A stretch of DNA of 64,000 bases from Hydra vulgaris (GCF_038396675.1 NC_088921.1:18041001-18105000), one strand, 5' to 3'; positions 11,251-21,992 are shown, numbered from the stretch's first letter. Numbers and translations: made by a program. The notes: a model not told the origin generated them from the sequence alone.

Positions 11251-11612
11251 GCCGGCGCACAGTGACTCAGGACGATCAAAAAACGGCAAAAATTAAATAA
11301 AATTTGACATAAATTGTAAATAAATAATGTTATATATCAAAATAATATTTTTGGGGTCAAAGATTCCAAATTTGTTGGTAAATTTTTTTTTACGCGCAGC
11401 TTCAGCGCGTATAATGCGCGTATGGGCGCATTAAAGGTGACTATACGCGTACAAAAAATTTTTCGTTAAGTTTTAGAATCTTCAAGACAAACACATTATC
11501 TTGATATATTACTCTACTTGATATTAAAAAAAAAAAGGGCTTTTAAAGAATGTTGATATATGGAGAAAATATAATATAATAAAACTATATTTTGTTTCAT
11601 TTATTTTATTAT

Positions 11613-12851
11613 TTACATAACAATTAATTTAATAACTTCGTCTGGTAACGGTTTTCCTCGATAGCTCCTATGTTTTCTAAAAGATATGCTTGATACTTTT
11701 GGATCTGATCTTACTAGAAGGTGGTGCATCTGATTCATCATTGTGTTTAACCTTGATATTTTTGCCGTGTGCTTAAGTCTAGAATTTCTTATCTGTTTAT
11801 TCAAACTCTCCAATGCATCTTCCGAATATACCCAATTGGCAAAGTTAATTTATGTGATATAGAAGAACTATGCATTAGCAGTTTATGTACAGTAGAAGGC
11901 ATAACACACCAGTCGTACAAACTCACCATACGTTTAGCTGTTTCAGTGCAGTATAAATCTAATTCATTGATATTAATAGGATATTCACAAGATATGGTTA
12001 TGAGAATATTATGCAATCTTTCAATTATATCACAAATTACTTTAGTAATTTCAGAAAAAACTTCACTATTTTTAAATGCTCTTCTGGCAGTATTGCCGTC
12101 ATTGGTATTTCCAGACCCAGTTTTAGGCATGTCAACATATAGGCTTAACCGTTCTCTGAAGAGTACCTAAATCTTATTCTTTAAGTCTACAGATATTTTT
12201 TCCTCAATTGTTTTTGGCTTATATTTTTTAATTTCAATTTTATAACTCAAATGGAGAATAAATTCCAAGCATTTTATCCAGCAATGCTGAATAAAATGCT
12301 TGGAATTTATTCTCAGTCTTGGGGCTCGGAATTTCAAGCTGAAATTCCGAGCCCCAAGACTGACTCATTCTCAGTTTTTGCTTTTAATAAATCAATATTG
12401 TTCATTTCGTTGGGTTTAGCATTGCACACATTGCATGATTGAGTGGATTTTGTATCTGTAATTGTGTTAACTACTTTATTATCAAACATTGTAAGATCAA
12501 CTCTATAGCTGATATTAAGGTATTCATTTGATTTTTTTAGATCTGATTCTTCTTCTCTTAATAAAATTGGACTCTCTTTTTTATATTGTAGATGAAGAGG
12601 TCTACAAAAGTGACAACCTAAAGGATTTCCATTTTTCCAAATTTTGATATCTTCTACTTTGAGCATTAGAGGCACAAAAGCTGATTTTTCTTCACCTTTG
12701 AAATAAATATTACTAAAGCAACCTTCACTTCATTTAAGTTTTCTATGCGAATTTCTTCAGTATTTTTTATTTCATTAAGTAAATCCTTCCATAATCTTAA
12801 TTTATCCACTCCAAATTCACGTATATTTGGGATAAGATATAATCTTTTCAT
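11613..12851 (-). pseudogene. Transib transposase relic, copy 2
   Basis: Minus-strand pieces in order. 12851-12666 is NIREFGVDKLRLWKDLLNEI, an N-terminal remnant. 12675-12334 is PLMLKVEDIKIWKN, CRPLHLQYKKES and VDLTMFDNKVVNTITDTKS; the last contains the second catalytic Asp, with the usual Gly after it changed to Asn. A foldback at 12254-12361 follows. 12130-11801 has TNDGNTARRAFKN, VICDIIERLHNIL and DWCVMPSTVHKLLMHS. 11813-11613 is ESLNKQIRNSRLKH, around the third acidic position. The GFDGS block with the first Asp is missing. Frameshifts separate the blocks, so it is inactive, yet the element ends are preserved. Confidence 0.85.
12254..12361. repeat. Two adjacent foldback palindromes inside Transib copy 2
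   Basis: First hairpin: perfect 24-bp arms at 12254-12277 and 12291-12314, spacer 13. Second hairpin starts at the next base: perfect 22-bp arms at 12315-12336 and 12340-12361, spacer 3. The right arm of the second encodes the end of a transposase block (ESVLGLGISA on the minus strand), so the left arm is an inverted copy of coding sequence rather than an element end. Confidence 0.85.
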
Positions 12852-13783
12852 TGCTATTGTTTTTATGAATCATCAATATAATAAAACTAATATAATAAAA
12901 CTAATATATACTTAGTAATATACTATATTACTAAGTTAATTTTATATTACAGGAAATAATAAAGTTGTTCAATTAAGCTTTTTCAAACATGTTGTACTTA
13001 TCGAAAAATAAATCGTTCTTTAAAATTGTCAATAAATATTTTAACAAACTTTTAAATAGTATATAATGACAAAAGCACATTTTCTAAAACTATATTTAAT
13101 ACTTATGATTTAAAAACTATATTAGAGCAAGTAATACAAGTAAAAAATTAAAATTTAAGTTTCTCGCCATTTTCATTTGTTTTGATTATAACAAAATACT
13201 TTCAAAAATGGCGGAAAACAAGGTTTTTAAGTGCTTAACAACATTTGTATTTCTTTTATAACTTCCAATACCGCAGGAGACCGCAGTAATCCCTTTATAT
13301 TTTAAAAGTAGAAATGGCAATTAACTAGAAAAAAAAATTTTTGGAACTCGGTGGAACATTTTTTTAGCTGATGTATAAACCAAAAAAATACAATTACTTG
13401 CTGCCTTTTTTCAAAAAGTCTTTAACTTTAAACCAAAAAATCAGACTTTTTTTCTTTTTAGTAAATTTGAAATATATAGAGCCAAAAGATTATCTTTAAA
13501 GAAATATATACTTTTATTTAAATTAAGACTACTCTTTTTTAGTTAAATAAAAAGCTCACATTTTTCAGATTTTTTTGAAAATAATAACAAATTGTTTCAC
13601 TTCTTTTACTATAAAATACAAAATAAAGGTTTTATTAAAAAATTATTTATACTTTTGAAATAAAAAAGTATTGCAATTTAATATTATTTAAAAAAGGGCA
13701 CTTAATTTAGAGAAAAGTTGTGAGGGGTTTATTACCATTTTGTTGTTGTTTTGAGTCACTGTGCGGCGTCATGAGTTTGCCAA

Positions 13784-14333
13784 CTACGAGTAAACTCGTA
13801 GTTATACTAACTTATTTCAAACAACATTTGTGCATTTGTAATAAAAAAATCTTCGCGATTGCCAAAGTACGAGTATACTCATAGTGCTTACTTTTTGTCA
13901 GTTATATTTAGAATAAAAAATACTATACAATTATTTTAATATTGTATATTATTTTTTATCATATATATATAGTAGATTAAAAATATTTTATTTATTGAGA
14001 TGTTGATATCTGGCCTCGGCAATGAGAATGAAACCCGCGCAGATAGAACTACGATGGAGGAGAACGTTCCAAAAACAATGCAAGGAAATACTTAAATTTT
14101 TTGCTGTTGTTGTTTTGTTTTTTTTAAATACTTTTACATATACTTTATGTAATTATTGGGTGTTTTATGTAATTATTGGGTGTATTGTTATTAATATGTT
14201 TTACGTTTTCATAATAATATTATGATGACGTTAAACAGGATATTTATTATGAAATGAAAGTTTAGATATAGTACACAGCGACAACCTTTTAGATTTTTAA
14301 TGCTATACTTTATAATAGAAGAATAGTTGAGCT
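13784..14333. other. Non-coding stretch between Transib copy 2 and the 726-codon ORF
   Basis: It begins with palindrome copies (near 13780 and 13865), then AT-rich sequence. A short open stretch at 14022-14225 has no recognisable domain. Immediately before the 726-codon ORF is TATACTTTATAATAGAAG (about 14304-14321), which contains a bacterial -10-like TATAAT; in DNA this AT-rich, that is weak evidence of anything. Confidence 0.4.
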
Positions 14334-16514
14334 ATGTCTAAAACAATTTTTGATTACGATAGTTCGGATGATGAATATAATACTAATAAACAAAGCCATA
14401 GAAGTGGTGAAATAGCACTATCTCTGTATAGAGTAGGCAATAGTATTTTAAATTGTGCATATAATGAATATAAAAAGAAGATAAATGATATTATAAAAAA
14501 GGAGATTAATGTTAATTCTTATGTAGTAAACAATTATTTAAACCATCACCTATATAAGTCAAAAGATTTGACAAAAATCAAGTTTAATGGTGTAGAAAAT
14601 AATGATCAGAAGGAAATAATACAAGCTGTTACTTCTTTAAAGGATATATATCAACAAGTGAGAAATATACTTAATGAGCTTGAGAATAACGTTCCTAAAT
14701 ATAACGCGAATGCAAAGTATTCAAAAATCAAGATGAAAAACCTTGATCATTTTAAACTATTATCTGAACTAATTAATAAAGATAACTTGGAAAAACAAGA
14801 CAAAAAGAAGTTAAAAACAACCTTTGCCTTAAACCCAAAGAAATCTCAAGAATTTCTTAACCAGATAAAAGCTATACCTAACTTACACCAAATAGAATAC
14901 CATATAAACCAGTTAGGCTCATTTGACATAGACTTAGCTTCAACATTAACCACTTTAGTTAGTTTAGATAAAGAATTATTAGTAGGTATTGTTAATTATT
15001 ATAAAACTAAAGTGGGAGATACTAGGAAAGCATATGAAATACATCAACAAGTAAAGGGTATATACGATGAGCTTGAGAATGATGTTCCTAAATATAAAGC
15101 GGATGTGAAGCATCCAAAGATCAATACAAAAAACCTTGGTCATTTTAAACTAATATCTGAGCTAATTAATAAAGATAACTTCGAAGAACAAGATAAAACT
15201 AAGCTAGAAACAATCTTTAATTTAAACCCAAAGAAATCACAAGAATTTTTTAACCAAATAAAAAATATACGGGATATCTCAAATACGCTTTACACAATCC
15301 TAGAGATATATAAAAATGCAACTCCTATAATGCAAAGTAGTATTTTTGATATTATAACTGGAAAGGCTTCTAATGGTTTCAGTTTAATTATTCAGTGTAT
15401 AAATTGGCATGCTGAAACAGAGCTAAAATTTTTTGCTAATAAAGTAAGTAATGCTGTACCTCTTGTCATTCACTATATAAAAAACCTTGATTACTTCGAA
15501 CCACTTCAAAACAGCAATAACGAAGATGCACTTAATTTTTTATCATCTAGCTTAGCTTATCAAAAAATATTAAGAATTTATTCTAAATTTGCTCCTTTAG
15601 GCTTTAATATTTCAGCTATAAGCACACCAATATTATTTAAGACAAGCAGTGGGGATAAGACAATTGATATAACTCAAGAACTTTTATTTTCAACCAAACG
15701 CACAGAAAAAGTAATAAACTTTAGTACATATACATCAATTCAAAAGGCTCTTGAAAAAACTGAACTAGGAGCAGCGGAAATAGTAAGTAAATTACAGAAT
15801 ATTATTAAAGGAAAATTAAATAATGAGGATATTGATTCAGATAGGCTAAAAACTTTATTGGAAATATCATACTTGTTATTCTCATGCGAATCTAACAGGA
15901 ATCCTAGTGCCCTTATTAGCAACGCTATGTTCTTAGAACTGGTAAAAGAGGGCAAATACAAAATATCAGACATGGCTACAAAATTACCTATGGCTATACA
16001 AGGTGCTATAGATGTAGGTAGATACTACCATGAGCAATATGAACGATCGTATGGTAAAGCAAGAAGAAATGATTACGGAATATCACAAGCAAATGCTGAA
16101 ACAATAAATGCTTTTCAAGAATTAGAATATAATTTGCTATGTGATTATCTTGGTATATCAATTAATAAATCTGTATATAATCCTAAAGAAGCTTTAGAAA
16201 AACTTTTAGTTCAAGGTGTCAACAAGAATAAGCATCCAGAGTATAAGGAAAATAAAGTTAAAGAAACATTAAAAAGTATTAATTTTAGTGACACAAATTG
16301 TCTAGACATTTTTAAAAAACTTTCTTATAAACAAAATTATAGCTTTAAAGATATTAAAAAAGCTTTTAAAAAAGCACAAAAAAACTATAAAAACTCTATT
16401 CCAGATGAAATCTCTAAAATATTAGGAAAATTATCTAATAAAGCAAAGATTGAAAAACTTATTCAAGACTGGTACTTACCTAAATTCACAATGGAAGCAA
16501 ACAGTGAACAATGA
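14334..16514 (+). CDS. Intronless 726-aa protein with a duplicated 75-aa module, function unknown
   Basis: The only long uninterrupted ORF not belonging to a recognised transposon. I do not recognise the protein. It starts MSKTIFDYDSSDDEYN (acidic N-terminus) and is Lys/Asn/Ile-rich, apparently helical, with no signal peptide or convincing membrane segment. Residues 105-179 (IYQQVRNILNELEN...FLNQIK) are repeated at 236-310 (IHQQVKGIYDELEN...FFNQIK), with 53 of 75 positions identical by my count and an offset of 131 residues; SELINKDN and LNPKKSQEF are invariant. After TGA at 16512, another frame continues in a similar style, so the natural C-terminus may have been longer. Compactness, lack of introns and nearby bacterial relics suggest transfer from an intracellular bacterium; an unknown transposon or viral ORF is the alternative. 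Conservation of a 2.2-kb frame amid pseudogenes implies recent arrival or selection. Confidence 0.6.
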   Translation: MSKTIFDYDSSDDEYNTNKQSHRSGEIALSLYRVGNSILNCAYNEYKKKINDIIKKEINVNSYVVNNYLNHHLYKSKDLTKIKFNGVENNDQKEIIQAVTSLKDIYQQVRNILNELENNVPKYNANAKYSKIKMKNLDHFKLLSELINKDNLEKQDKKKLKTTFALNPKKSQEFLNQIKAIPNLHQIEYHINQLGSFDIDLASTLTTLVSLDKELLVGIVNYYKTKVGDTRKAYEIHQQVKGIYDELENDVPKYKADVKHPKINTKNLGHFKLISELINKDNFEEQDKTKLETIFNLNPKKSQEFFNQIKNIRDISNTLYTILEIYKNATPIMQSSIFDIITGKASNGFSLIIQCINWHAETELKFFANKVSNAVPLVIHYIKNLDYFEPLQNSNNEDALNFLSSSLAYQKILRIYSKFAPLGFNISAISTPILFKTSSGDKTIDITQELLFSTKRTEKVINFSTYTSIQKALEKTELGAAEIVSKLQNIIKGKLNNEDIDSDRLKTLLEISYLLFSCESNRNPSALISNAMFLELVKEGKYKISDMATKLPMAIQGAIDVGRYYHEQYERSYGKARRNDYGISQANAETINAFQELEYNLLCDYLGISINKSVYNPKEALEKLLVQGVNKNKHPEYKENKVKETLKSINFSDTNCLDIFKKLSYKQNYSFKDIKKAFKKAQKNYKNSIPDEISKILGKLSNKAKIEKLIQDWYLPKFTMEANSEQ

Positions 16515-16800
16515 TTCGAGCAACAGTTACCCTCAAGATAATGGAAAGAAATACAATGACAACAAAAATGAGTATGATGGTAGTGATCGAGATAACAGGA
16601 ACTCTAAAACTAAGATAAATTAAGACAAGGAACCACAAATAGGTTCCAGTAGTCGCAGCAACACTAATAAGTTTTGTTCTATTTTAGTCGAAAAATATAA
16701 AAATTATCAGAATAATACTTCAGAAATTATAGATATTCAAATAGTTTTTATATATATAAATATTTATAAAAACTATTTTGTAGTTAAAATAAAATATGAA
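16515..16800 (+). pseudogene. Out-of-frame C-terminal continuation of the 726-aa ORF
   Basis: Shifted by one base relative to the ORF, the sequence reads NDSSNSYPQDNGKKYNDN, then DGSDRDNRNSKTKIN with a TAA at 16621, then on in the same frame through DKEPQIGSSSRSNTNKF to about 16798. The Asn/Ser/Asp-rich composition looks like a disordered tail of the same protein, cut off by a frameshift near 16508-16515 and a stop. This is interpretation, not proof. Confidence 0.4.
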
Positions 16801-16941
16801 TAAATATAAGTGTGAAAATAAATATGGTTCAGATTTAAAATTTTAAAAAAGGATCAGTTTGTGAGTTGAACAGTCAAAAAATATATTTATATTTTAAAAA
16901 CACAAGAAATTTTTGAAATTTTAAAAAACTTTTTTTTACAG

Positions 16942-17054
16942 AATAAACCATTCTTGAGGGAATTATCTCTGATTTGTAGATGGAGGCAATAATAAATAAT
17001 TGTAAACAAGAAATTTTGCAGCCAACTGATTGGTATATCAAAAAAATTATTTAG
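16942..17054 (+). pseudogene. Dynein exon remnant: segment before AAA2
   Basis: After the acceptor TTTACAG it reads the equivalent of FEGIISDL, a gap, then EAIINNCKQEILQPTDWYIK and KII. It ends in TAG just before the donor GT, where dyneins have CAG (Gln), so the last codon is a nonsense change. Confidence 0.75.
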
Positions 17055-17100
17055 GTTTGATTTTAGTGTTTTTCATTTTGAATTGTGTTTTTGACATTAG

Positions 17101-17185
17101 GTATGTTGAGATATATGAAATCATTGTACTGCATGTTTTTATGATTGTTGGAGAACCACCTAGTGGAAAAACTAATGCTTTCAAG
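17101..17185 (+). pseudogene. Dynein exon remnant: AAA2 Walker A
   Basis: It reads EIYEIIVLHVFMIVGEPPSG followed by KTNAFK. GEPPSGKT is the nucleotide-binding P-loop of AAA2. The acceptor is ACATTAG and the probable donor is AAG|GTTTAT; a few extra codons sit at the 5' end. Confidence 0.8.
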
Positions 17186-17295
17186 GTTTATTAGTAAGTT
17201 GTTTTTTTTTATAAGAAAAGCTTCAGCCATTTTTAATTGTAGTCATTATTAGCATTTTTTCAATAAATCTATAGTTTTTGTTATTTTTTATTTAG

Positions 17296-17352
17296 ATTTT
17301 AGCCCAAGCAATGTCAGATTTAAAAAAATTAGCGACTCCAGATTTTTTTAAG
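17296..17352 (+). pseudogene. Dynein exon remnant: AAA2, LAQAMSDLKK
   Basis: ILAQAMSDLKKLATPDFFK lies between TTTATTTAG and GTTTTA. It follows the Walker A exon in frame (FK|ILAQAM, compared with FKVLAEAM in related dyneins). Confidence 0.75.
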
Positions 17353-18194
17353 GTTTTATTGTTTTTTTGTTAATGCTGTTTTGGATAGATAAAATTGCGC
17401 AAATAAATAAATGCAAGAAAATATACCCTACCAAAACTAGACTTGACTAGATTTATTTTTATATTTTATGTCACTGGAAGGTTGACTAGAGATATTATTA
17501 AACACCTCCACTTGAACTTATACACACACTTTACATAATGATATCTGTGTTTCTTTCTATATATATTTTTGTTAAGGTTAAGTAATTTGAATTGGATTTA
17601 TACTGCTAGAGTACTCTAGGTATAAATATATAGTTAAAATGGTTATCATACTGGTCTAAATTTTGAACAAATTTATAAATTATTTTTTAAATAAGAAAAA
17701 GTTGTTAAATAACCTTTATAATAGTTGTTAAATGTTAAAAATAATAAAGCAACACATCTATCACAACACCAACAACACATCTACCTTATTTGTATTTCAT
17801 GCTTTTATATATGTATGATCACAAAATTATTACAAGTGTAAAAAAAAAGAAAGTCTTATTCAAAGCATTGAAAAATTAAACCATTTGAGCTTTTTTACAA
17901 ATTTTTTTGGCTACAAATGCACAGTAAGTCTATACATAGAGTATCTCTTGAGAATCAAAAGATATTGCCTCACAGTTTAGCAAGAGATAATCATTTATAT
18001 GTAAATTTATATAGAAATTGGGCTGACATTGATGCAATGTTTGCTAATTTAACAGATGTTTAAATTTTTCATGAGTCAATCTTCATAAAATGAAATACAA
18101 ACCATTTATAAATATACAATAAACATTTACACTAGTATGCTTAAAACCTTTTTATTTTCTTTATCAATTAAAATTTAAGATTTTTTTTTGTTAG

Positions 18195-18426
18195 ATTTAT
18201 TGGTTAAGTTAAAAAGTTATAAATCCTAAATCAATTACAATGGGTCAATTGTATGGTAATTTTGATCTATTTTCTCATGGTCTGGTGGTATTCTTGCTGT
18301 TTCCTTTTGTGAGCAAGCTGTTTCCACTACAAATGACTGTAGGTGGATTATTTTTGATGGCCCAGTAGATGCAATATGGATTGAAAACATGAACACAGTA
18401 CTGGATGATAATAAAAATCTATGCAG
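18195..18426 (+). pseudogene. Dynein exon remnant: AAA2 core (MGQLYG to NTVLDDNK)
   Basis: [18 protein letters not shown], then a four-base deletion where HEWSDG is expected, then [20 protein letters not shown] and [20 protein letters not shown]. An in-frame TAA lies near its 5' end. The donor is degenerate (GCAG|TTTTTA). This is the clearest single proof of dynein ancestry and of its inactivation. Confidence 0.9.
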
Positions 18427-18639
18427 TTTTTAGTCTGTTTTGAAAATTTATCAAACTCCATACAATTTTATAAAATGTAAAAAAAAAAAAAATTGATATT
18501 TAAATTTAATTTACACAACTTAAAATAGATTCTTAAAATAGCAGCTTCATAAACACAGAGTTTGTCACGGAAAAAAATCTTAATAAAGAGAAAAATATTC
18601 AAGAATCATTCAAAAATATTTAAAAATAGCAGCACTTGA

Positions 18640-19795
18640 GGAGCGGTGAGCCAAAAAAGAAAGCATTATTTCATCACTAACTTTAAAACCTAACACTAGT
18701 AACAGCAATGCAACAAACTCCAGCTGGTTTCTGAATGAGGCAAAGTAACTAGATCAAACGTTTAATTGGAATAACCTGATGCAAATGCACATGTAGACCA
18801 GGAAGGAGAAAGAAACAAAAAAATATTATTATTTTTTGTACCAAGACATCTCCTTCTCCAGTAGCCACTGACTATATCAAACATGACAAAGCGCTAATAT
18901 CATTGCTCTTAAACGAACTAAATATTGAATGTAAACATGTTGTTATTAGGCGCTTCAGAGGTGGCAAAAGCACATCAGCTCATACATGTCCATTACAAGT
19001 AGTTTTTAACAACTTTGAAGAAAGATCATATTTAATGGCAAGAGATTAGTATAGATGCATTATATCTAGATTATGAAAAAGCGTTTTACACACCCCTTCA
19101 TGATCTTATACTCCACAAACTTTCTAACAGAACACGGTTTGTTGTAGGTTTTGCTACTTCAAATTGGTAATGTCATTAATATACATTAATGACATTACAG
19201 ACTTAGCAATTCAATGAAGTTTTATGCTGGTGATAGTAAACTTGTTTCCATCAACTCAAGCTCTGACAGCCTAATTATGCTACAAAACAATAATTCAAAT
19301 CACATATTGGACTACAACCTGGCGCTTGTGTTGGTTATGATATGAAATTCTAATTCTACACACAGCATTAAAAAACTTGAAAATTTTCAAAACCATTCTA
19401 CCAAAGAAATTCTGCTTCTCAGAGCCTTATTCAGCAAAGCCAGATAATTACATTTTCATCTCACATCACTAAATAAAAGATGCAATTAAGGTAATTTAAT
19501 CTACAGCTTCAAGTTTATTACCAAATTTGAAAATATTTGCTGGCCTAACCTACAAATTGGCCATCCATCTGTTAAAATAACTTAAGGACACTCTCAGCAT
19601 CTTCTTGAAGAGTTTTTCAATGCTTCTAACCTCAACAGCAATATGCAAAGAAATTAAGTCTACTAGACTTAATTTCTTCCCTAACAGATAGTCAGCTGAT
19701 GGAATTTACTCCCACAAACTGTGATTGACTCTTGTCATCTTAATGAGTTTAGAAATGGTATTAACAAACACTTTGACTTGCACTAGCATTAAAAC
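18640..19795 (+). pseudogene. Heavily decayed LINE (ORF1 and RT scraps)
   Basis: In order: an ORF1-like piece, DYIKHDKALISLLLNELN and ECKHVVIRRFRGGK...EERSYLMAR (18865-19050); RT motif SIDALYLDYEKAFYTPLHDL (19050-19120); INDITDLA (19185-19215); KFYAGDSKLVSINSSSDS (a mutated FADD box, 19218-19275); and a C-terminal end, MEFTPTN...LNEFRNGINKHFDL (19700-19785). It sits in a dynein intron. CR1-like by motif order. Confidence 0.6.
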
Positions 19796-19923
19796 TGTTC
19801 ATCAAAATGCTGCTACACCTCATCAACTACTAACAAGGAGCTAAAGAGTTGCTTTCAAGCGAGAGAGAAAAAATTTAACACATTTTTCAGTTTAGTTCTT
19901 ATGTTACTGCAGCTTTTCATTTG

Positions 19924-19995
19924 TATTATTGTTATTATTATTATTATTATTGTTATTGTTATTATTATTATTATTGTTATTATTATTATTATTGT

Positions 19996-20078
<83 letters not shown>

Positions 20079-20113
20079 ATAGTGGCAGTGGTAGTGGTAG
20101 TGGTAGTGGTATT
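19924..20113. repeat. Trinucleotide microsatellite (TTA/TTG)n then (GTA)n then GTGGTA
   Basis: About 70 bases of (TTA/TTG) units pass into about 80 bases of (GTA) units and end in GTGGTA variants. The apparent Ser/Gly, Leu and Val ORFs here are simple translations of the repeat. Confidence 0.95.
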
Positions 20114-20141
20114 ACTATTAATATCAAATATTAACTACTAA

Positions 20142-21103
20142 ATTTTTTTTCTGATTAAAATAATTCTACTCATGTATTACTTTTAATGTCTAAATTCTTT
20201 AGACATTAAAAATAATGTTAAAAATATTTTGAAATTTCAGCTATGCATAATGAGTGGATAAAATTATTCAAATGAGCTTTAAACAAAGTTTGTTATTTAA
20301 AACTGCTTATCTTGACATTACCATCTACTGGCATTGCCATCTACTGTTAGTTGAAAAAATTTTTTTGAAAATTTCACATTAAATTATTTTTTGATTTTTC
20401 TAATTATGTATAATATTATTAAATGTTAATTTTGATATTTGCATAAAAAATTTAATTTTATTTATAAAGTCATTTTGCTTGTTGTTGTTTTATGATTTTT
20501 CTAATAATTAAAAAAAAAAATTTTAATACGAAAAATTGCATTTTATACAAAGTTTTTTTTAACTTTTGGTTTTAGTTTAACACAAATGTACGTTTCCAGC
20601 TTGGTTGGGAGCCACTTATGATTTCATACTCGCAAAATATACAAATAAATAAATAAAAATTATTTAAGTTGGTTTAATATAATCTATCTGTACTAAAGCA
20701 TCAATTTTCTATTATTGGTTTATTTTTGCTAAAAGGCATCTTATGCTATATTATATTTTTAGTAAAAGTAAATACTTAAAAGTATAGAGCTTTAAAAATG
20801 TAATGACTGTTGCATACCTTGTGAGTGGCATCAATACAATGCTGAAAAGAAAAATATTTTGTGAGCTAAAACAAAAGCTGACATGGGAAGCTTTAGTGTT
20901 TGTTTTTAAAAAGATTTAAGTTTTTAACTTTAAATAAAATATTTTCTAAAAAAATGCAAATAAAATGAAAGTTTTTAGAAAAATAATTGTCCAAAATAAT
21001 AATTTTCTAAATAGTAAGGTTCCTCAGATGTGTATTTTTTTTAATATTGTTTGCAAAATTTTTTTTAATAAAATATTTTCATTTACTTTTTTCATTTTCT
21101 TAT
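20142..21103. other. Dynein intron, AT-rich
   Basis: No coding feature is seen. A small foldback, CTAAATTCTTTAGACATTA within 20185-20215, is present. Confidence 0.4.
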
Positions 21104-21216
21104 CTGATACTGGACTTGTTAATGATTATATGTTTGTTAAACAAGAAAATGGTTCATGGTTATGCTGGATGAAGACTTTTGATAAAAATAGTCTTGTTAT
21201 TCCTCAAACTGCACAG
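21104..21216 (+). pseudogene. Dynein exon remnant: AAA2-AAA3 linker
   Basis: SDTGLVNDYMFVKQENGSWL, then CWMKTFDKNSLVIPQTAQ, ending at CACAG|GTTTGA. It matches the linker before AAA3 in inner-arm dyneins (pattern GLVxExxFVKEGxGxWVxW...IP). The acceptor side is not clear, so the start is approximate. The frame is open. Confidence 0.7.
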
Positions 21217-21372
21217 GTTTGATTTTTGTTCTTGTTATTTCTCCAACCACACAGTTATTTTTGCAGATTTAGGTTGCAACTGCTGTTTACTTTAAATTTT
21301 CAAATACATAATCCATTTGTGTGTCTATGTGTGTGTGCATATAAATATATATAAATATATATATATATATAT

Positions 21373-21581
21373 ACAACCCTCGGAATTAGGAAAAACGAGG
21401 TCGGCAATAATTTGCCGACCTCAATCTTTTTAAGGTCGGCATCAGGTCGGCAAAAATTATTTGATACAAAGGTCAAACCATAAAACCTAGAAACGAGGTC
21501 GGCAATTTTTTGCCGACCTCAAATACTTTCAGGTCGGCAGTTAGGTCGGCATTGCCGAATGCCGACCCTAATTCCGAGGGT

Positions 21582-21584
<3 letters not shown>
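21373..21584. mobile_element. 212-bp TIR element with internal GGTCGGCA palindromes
   Basis: Perfect 18-bp terminal inverted repeats (ACAACCCTCGGAATTAGG at 21373-21390, complement at 21567-21584), inserted in a (TA)n tract. Inside are repeated GAGGTCGGCA...TGCCGACCTC hairpins (21399-21422 and 21496-21521) and direct AGGTCGGCA words. There is no ORF. It is a MITE of a family I cannot name. Confidence 0.8.

Positions 21585-21656
<72 letters not shown>
21585..21656. repeat. (TA)n microsatellite
   Basis: Uninterrupted TA dinucleotides directly after the TIR element. Confidence 0.95.
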
Positions 21657-21658
<2 letters not shown>

Positions 21659-21903
21659 TATGTTAGTGTATTCTGCAAACAGAGTGCTCAATGTTCTAAA
21701 AGAACAGAGCAATAATAAATAAACTAGCAGTAGGCAACTCGTAATATGGGTTAGTAAATAAATTATTAACAACAATTTAATTTTTATTTGTTTTCCTCCA
21801 ACTACACAGTTTATTTTGCAGATTTAGGTTGCAACTGCTGTTTACTTTAAATTTTTAAATACATTATCCATTTATTTGTGTGTGTATGTGTGTGTTTATT
21901 TAA

Positions 21904-21904
<1 letters not shown>

Positions 21905-21990
<86 letters not shown>
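21905..21990. repeat. (TA)n microsatellite
   Basis: TA tract forming the centre of the second repeat-unit copy. Confidence 0.95.

Positions 21991-21992
<2 letters not shown>

Larger units (their letters stand above)
11258..13763. mobile_element. Transib element copy 2 with RSS-like ends and CGGCG duplication
   Basis: A 2,506-bp element. The left end is CACAGTGACTCA at 11258 and the right end is its complement, TGAGTCACTGTG, ending at 13763. Both are flanked by CGGCG (11253-11257 and 13764-13768). Transib elements make 5-bp GC-rich target duplications (CGNCG-like), and their terminal heptamer equals the CACAGTG heptamer of vertebrate recombination signals. Inside is a minus-strand transposase relic (11613-12851) lacking its N-terminal half. 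The element sits between two copies of the ACTACGAG palindrome repeat. Confidence 0.9.

Noticed and set aside
10000..11260. CRISPR-like array of palindromes
   Set aside because: The palindrome copies are few, variable and unevenly spaced, and the organism is eukaryotic.
11258..11290. True V(D)J recombination signal
   Set aside because: The heptamer is explained by the Transib terminus; an antigen-receptor locus is not present and the nonamer is weak.
14300..14333. Bacterial promoter and Shine-Dalgarno before the 726-codon ORF
   Set aside because: TATAAT and GAAGAA words are expected by chance in DNA this AT-rich, and no -35 box is in register.
16740..16800. Rho-independent terminator after the 726-codon ORF (AATAGTTTTTAT inverted repeat)
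   Set aside because: The stem is almost only A/T and lacks a T-run placement typical of such terminators.
19855..20141. Ser/Gly-, Leu- and Val-rich ORFs
   Set aside because: They are translations of a GTA/TTA microsatellite in all frames.
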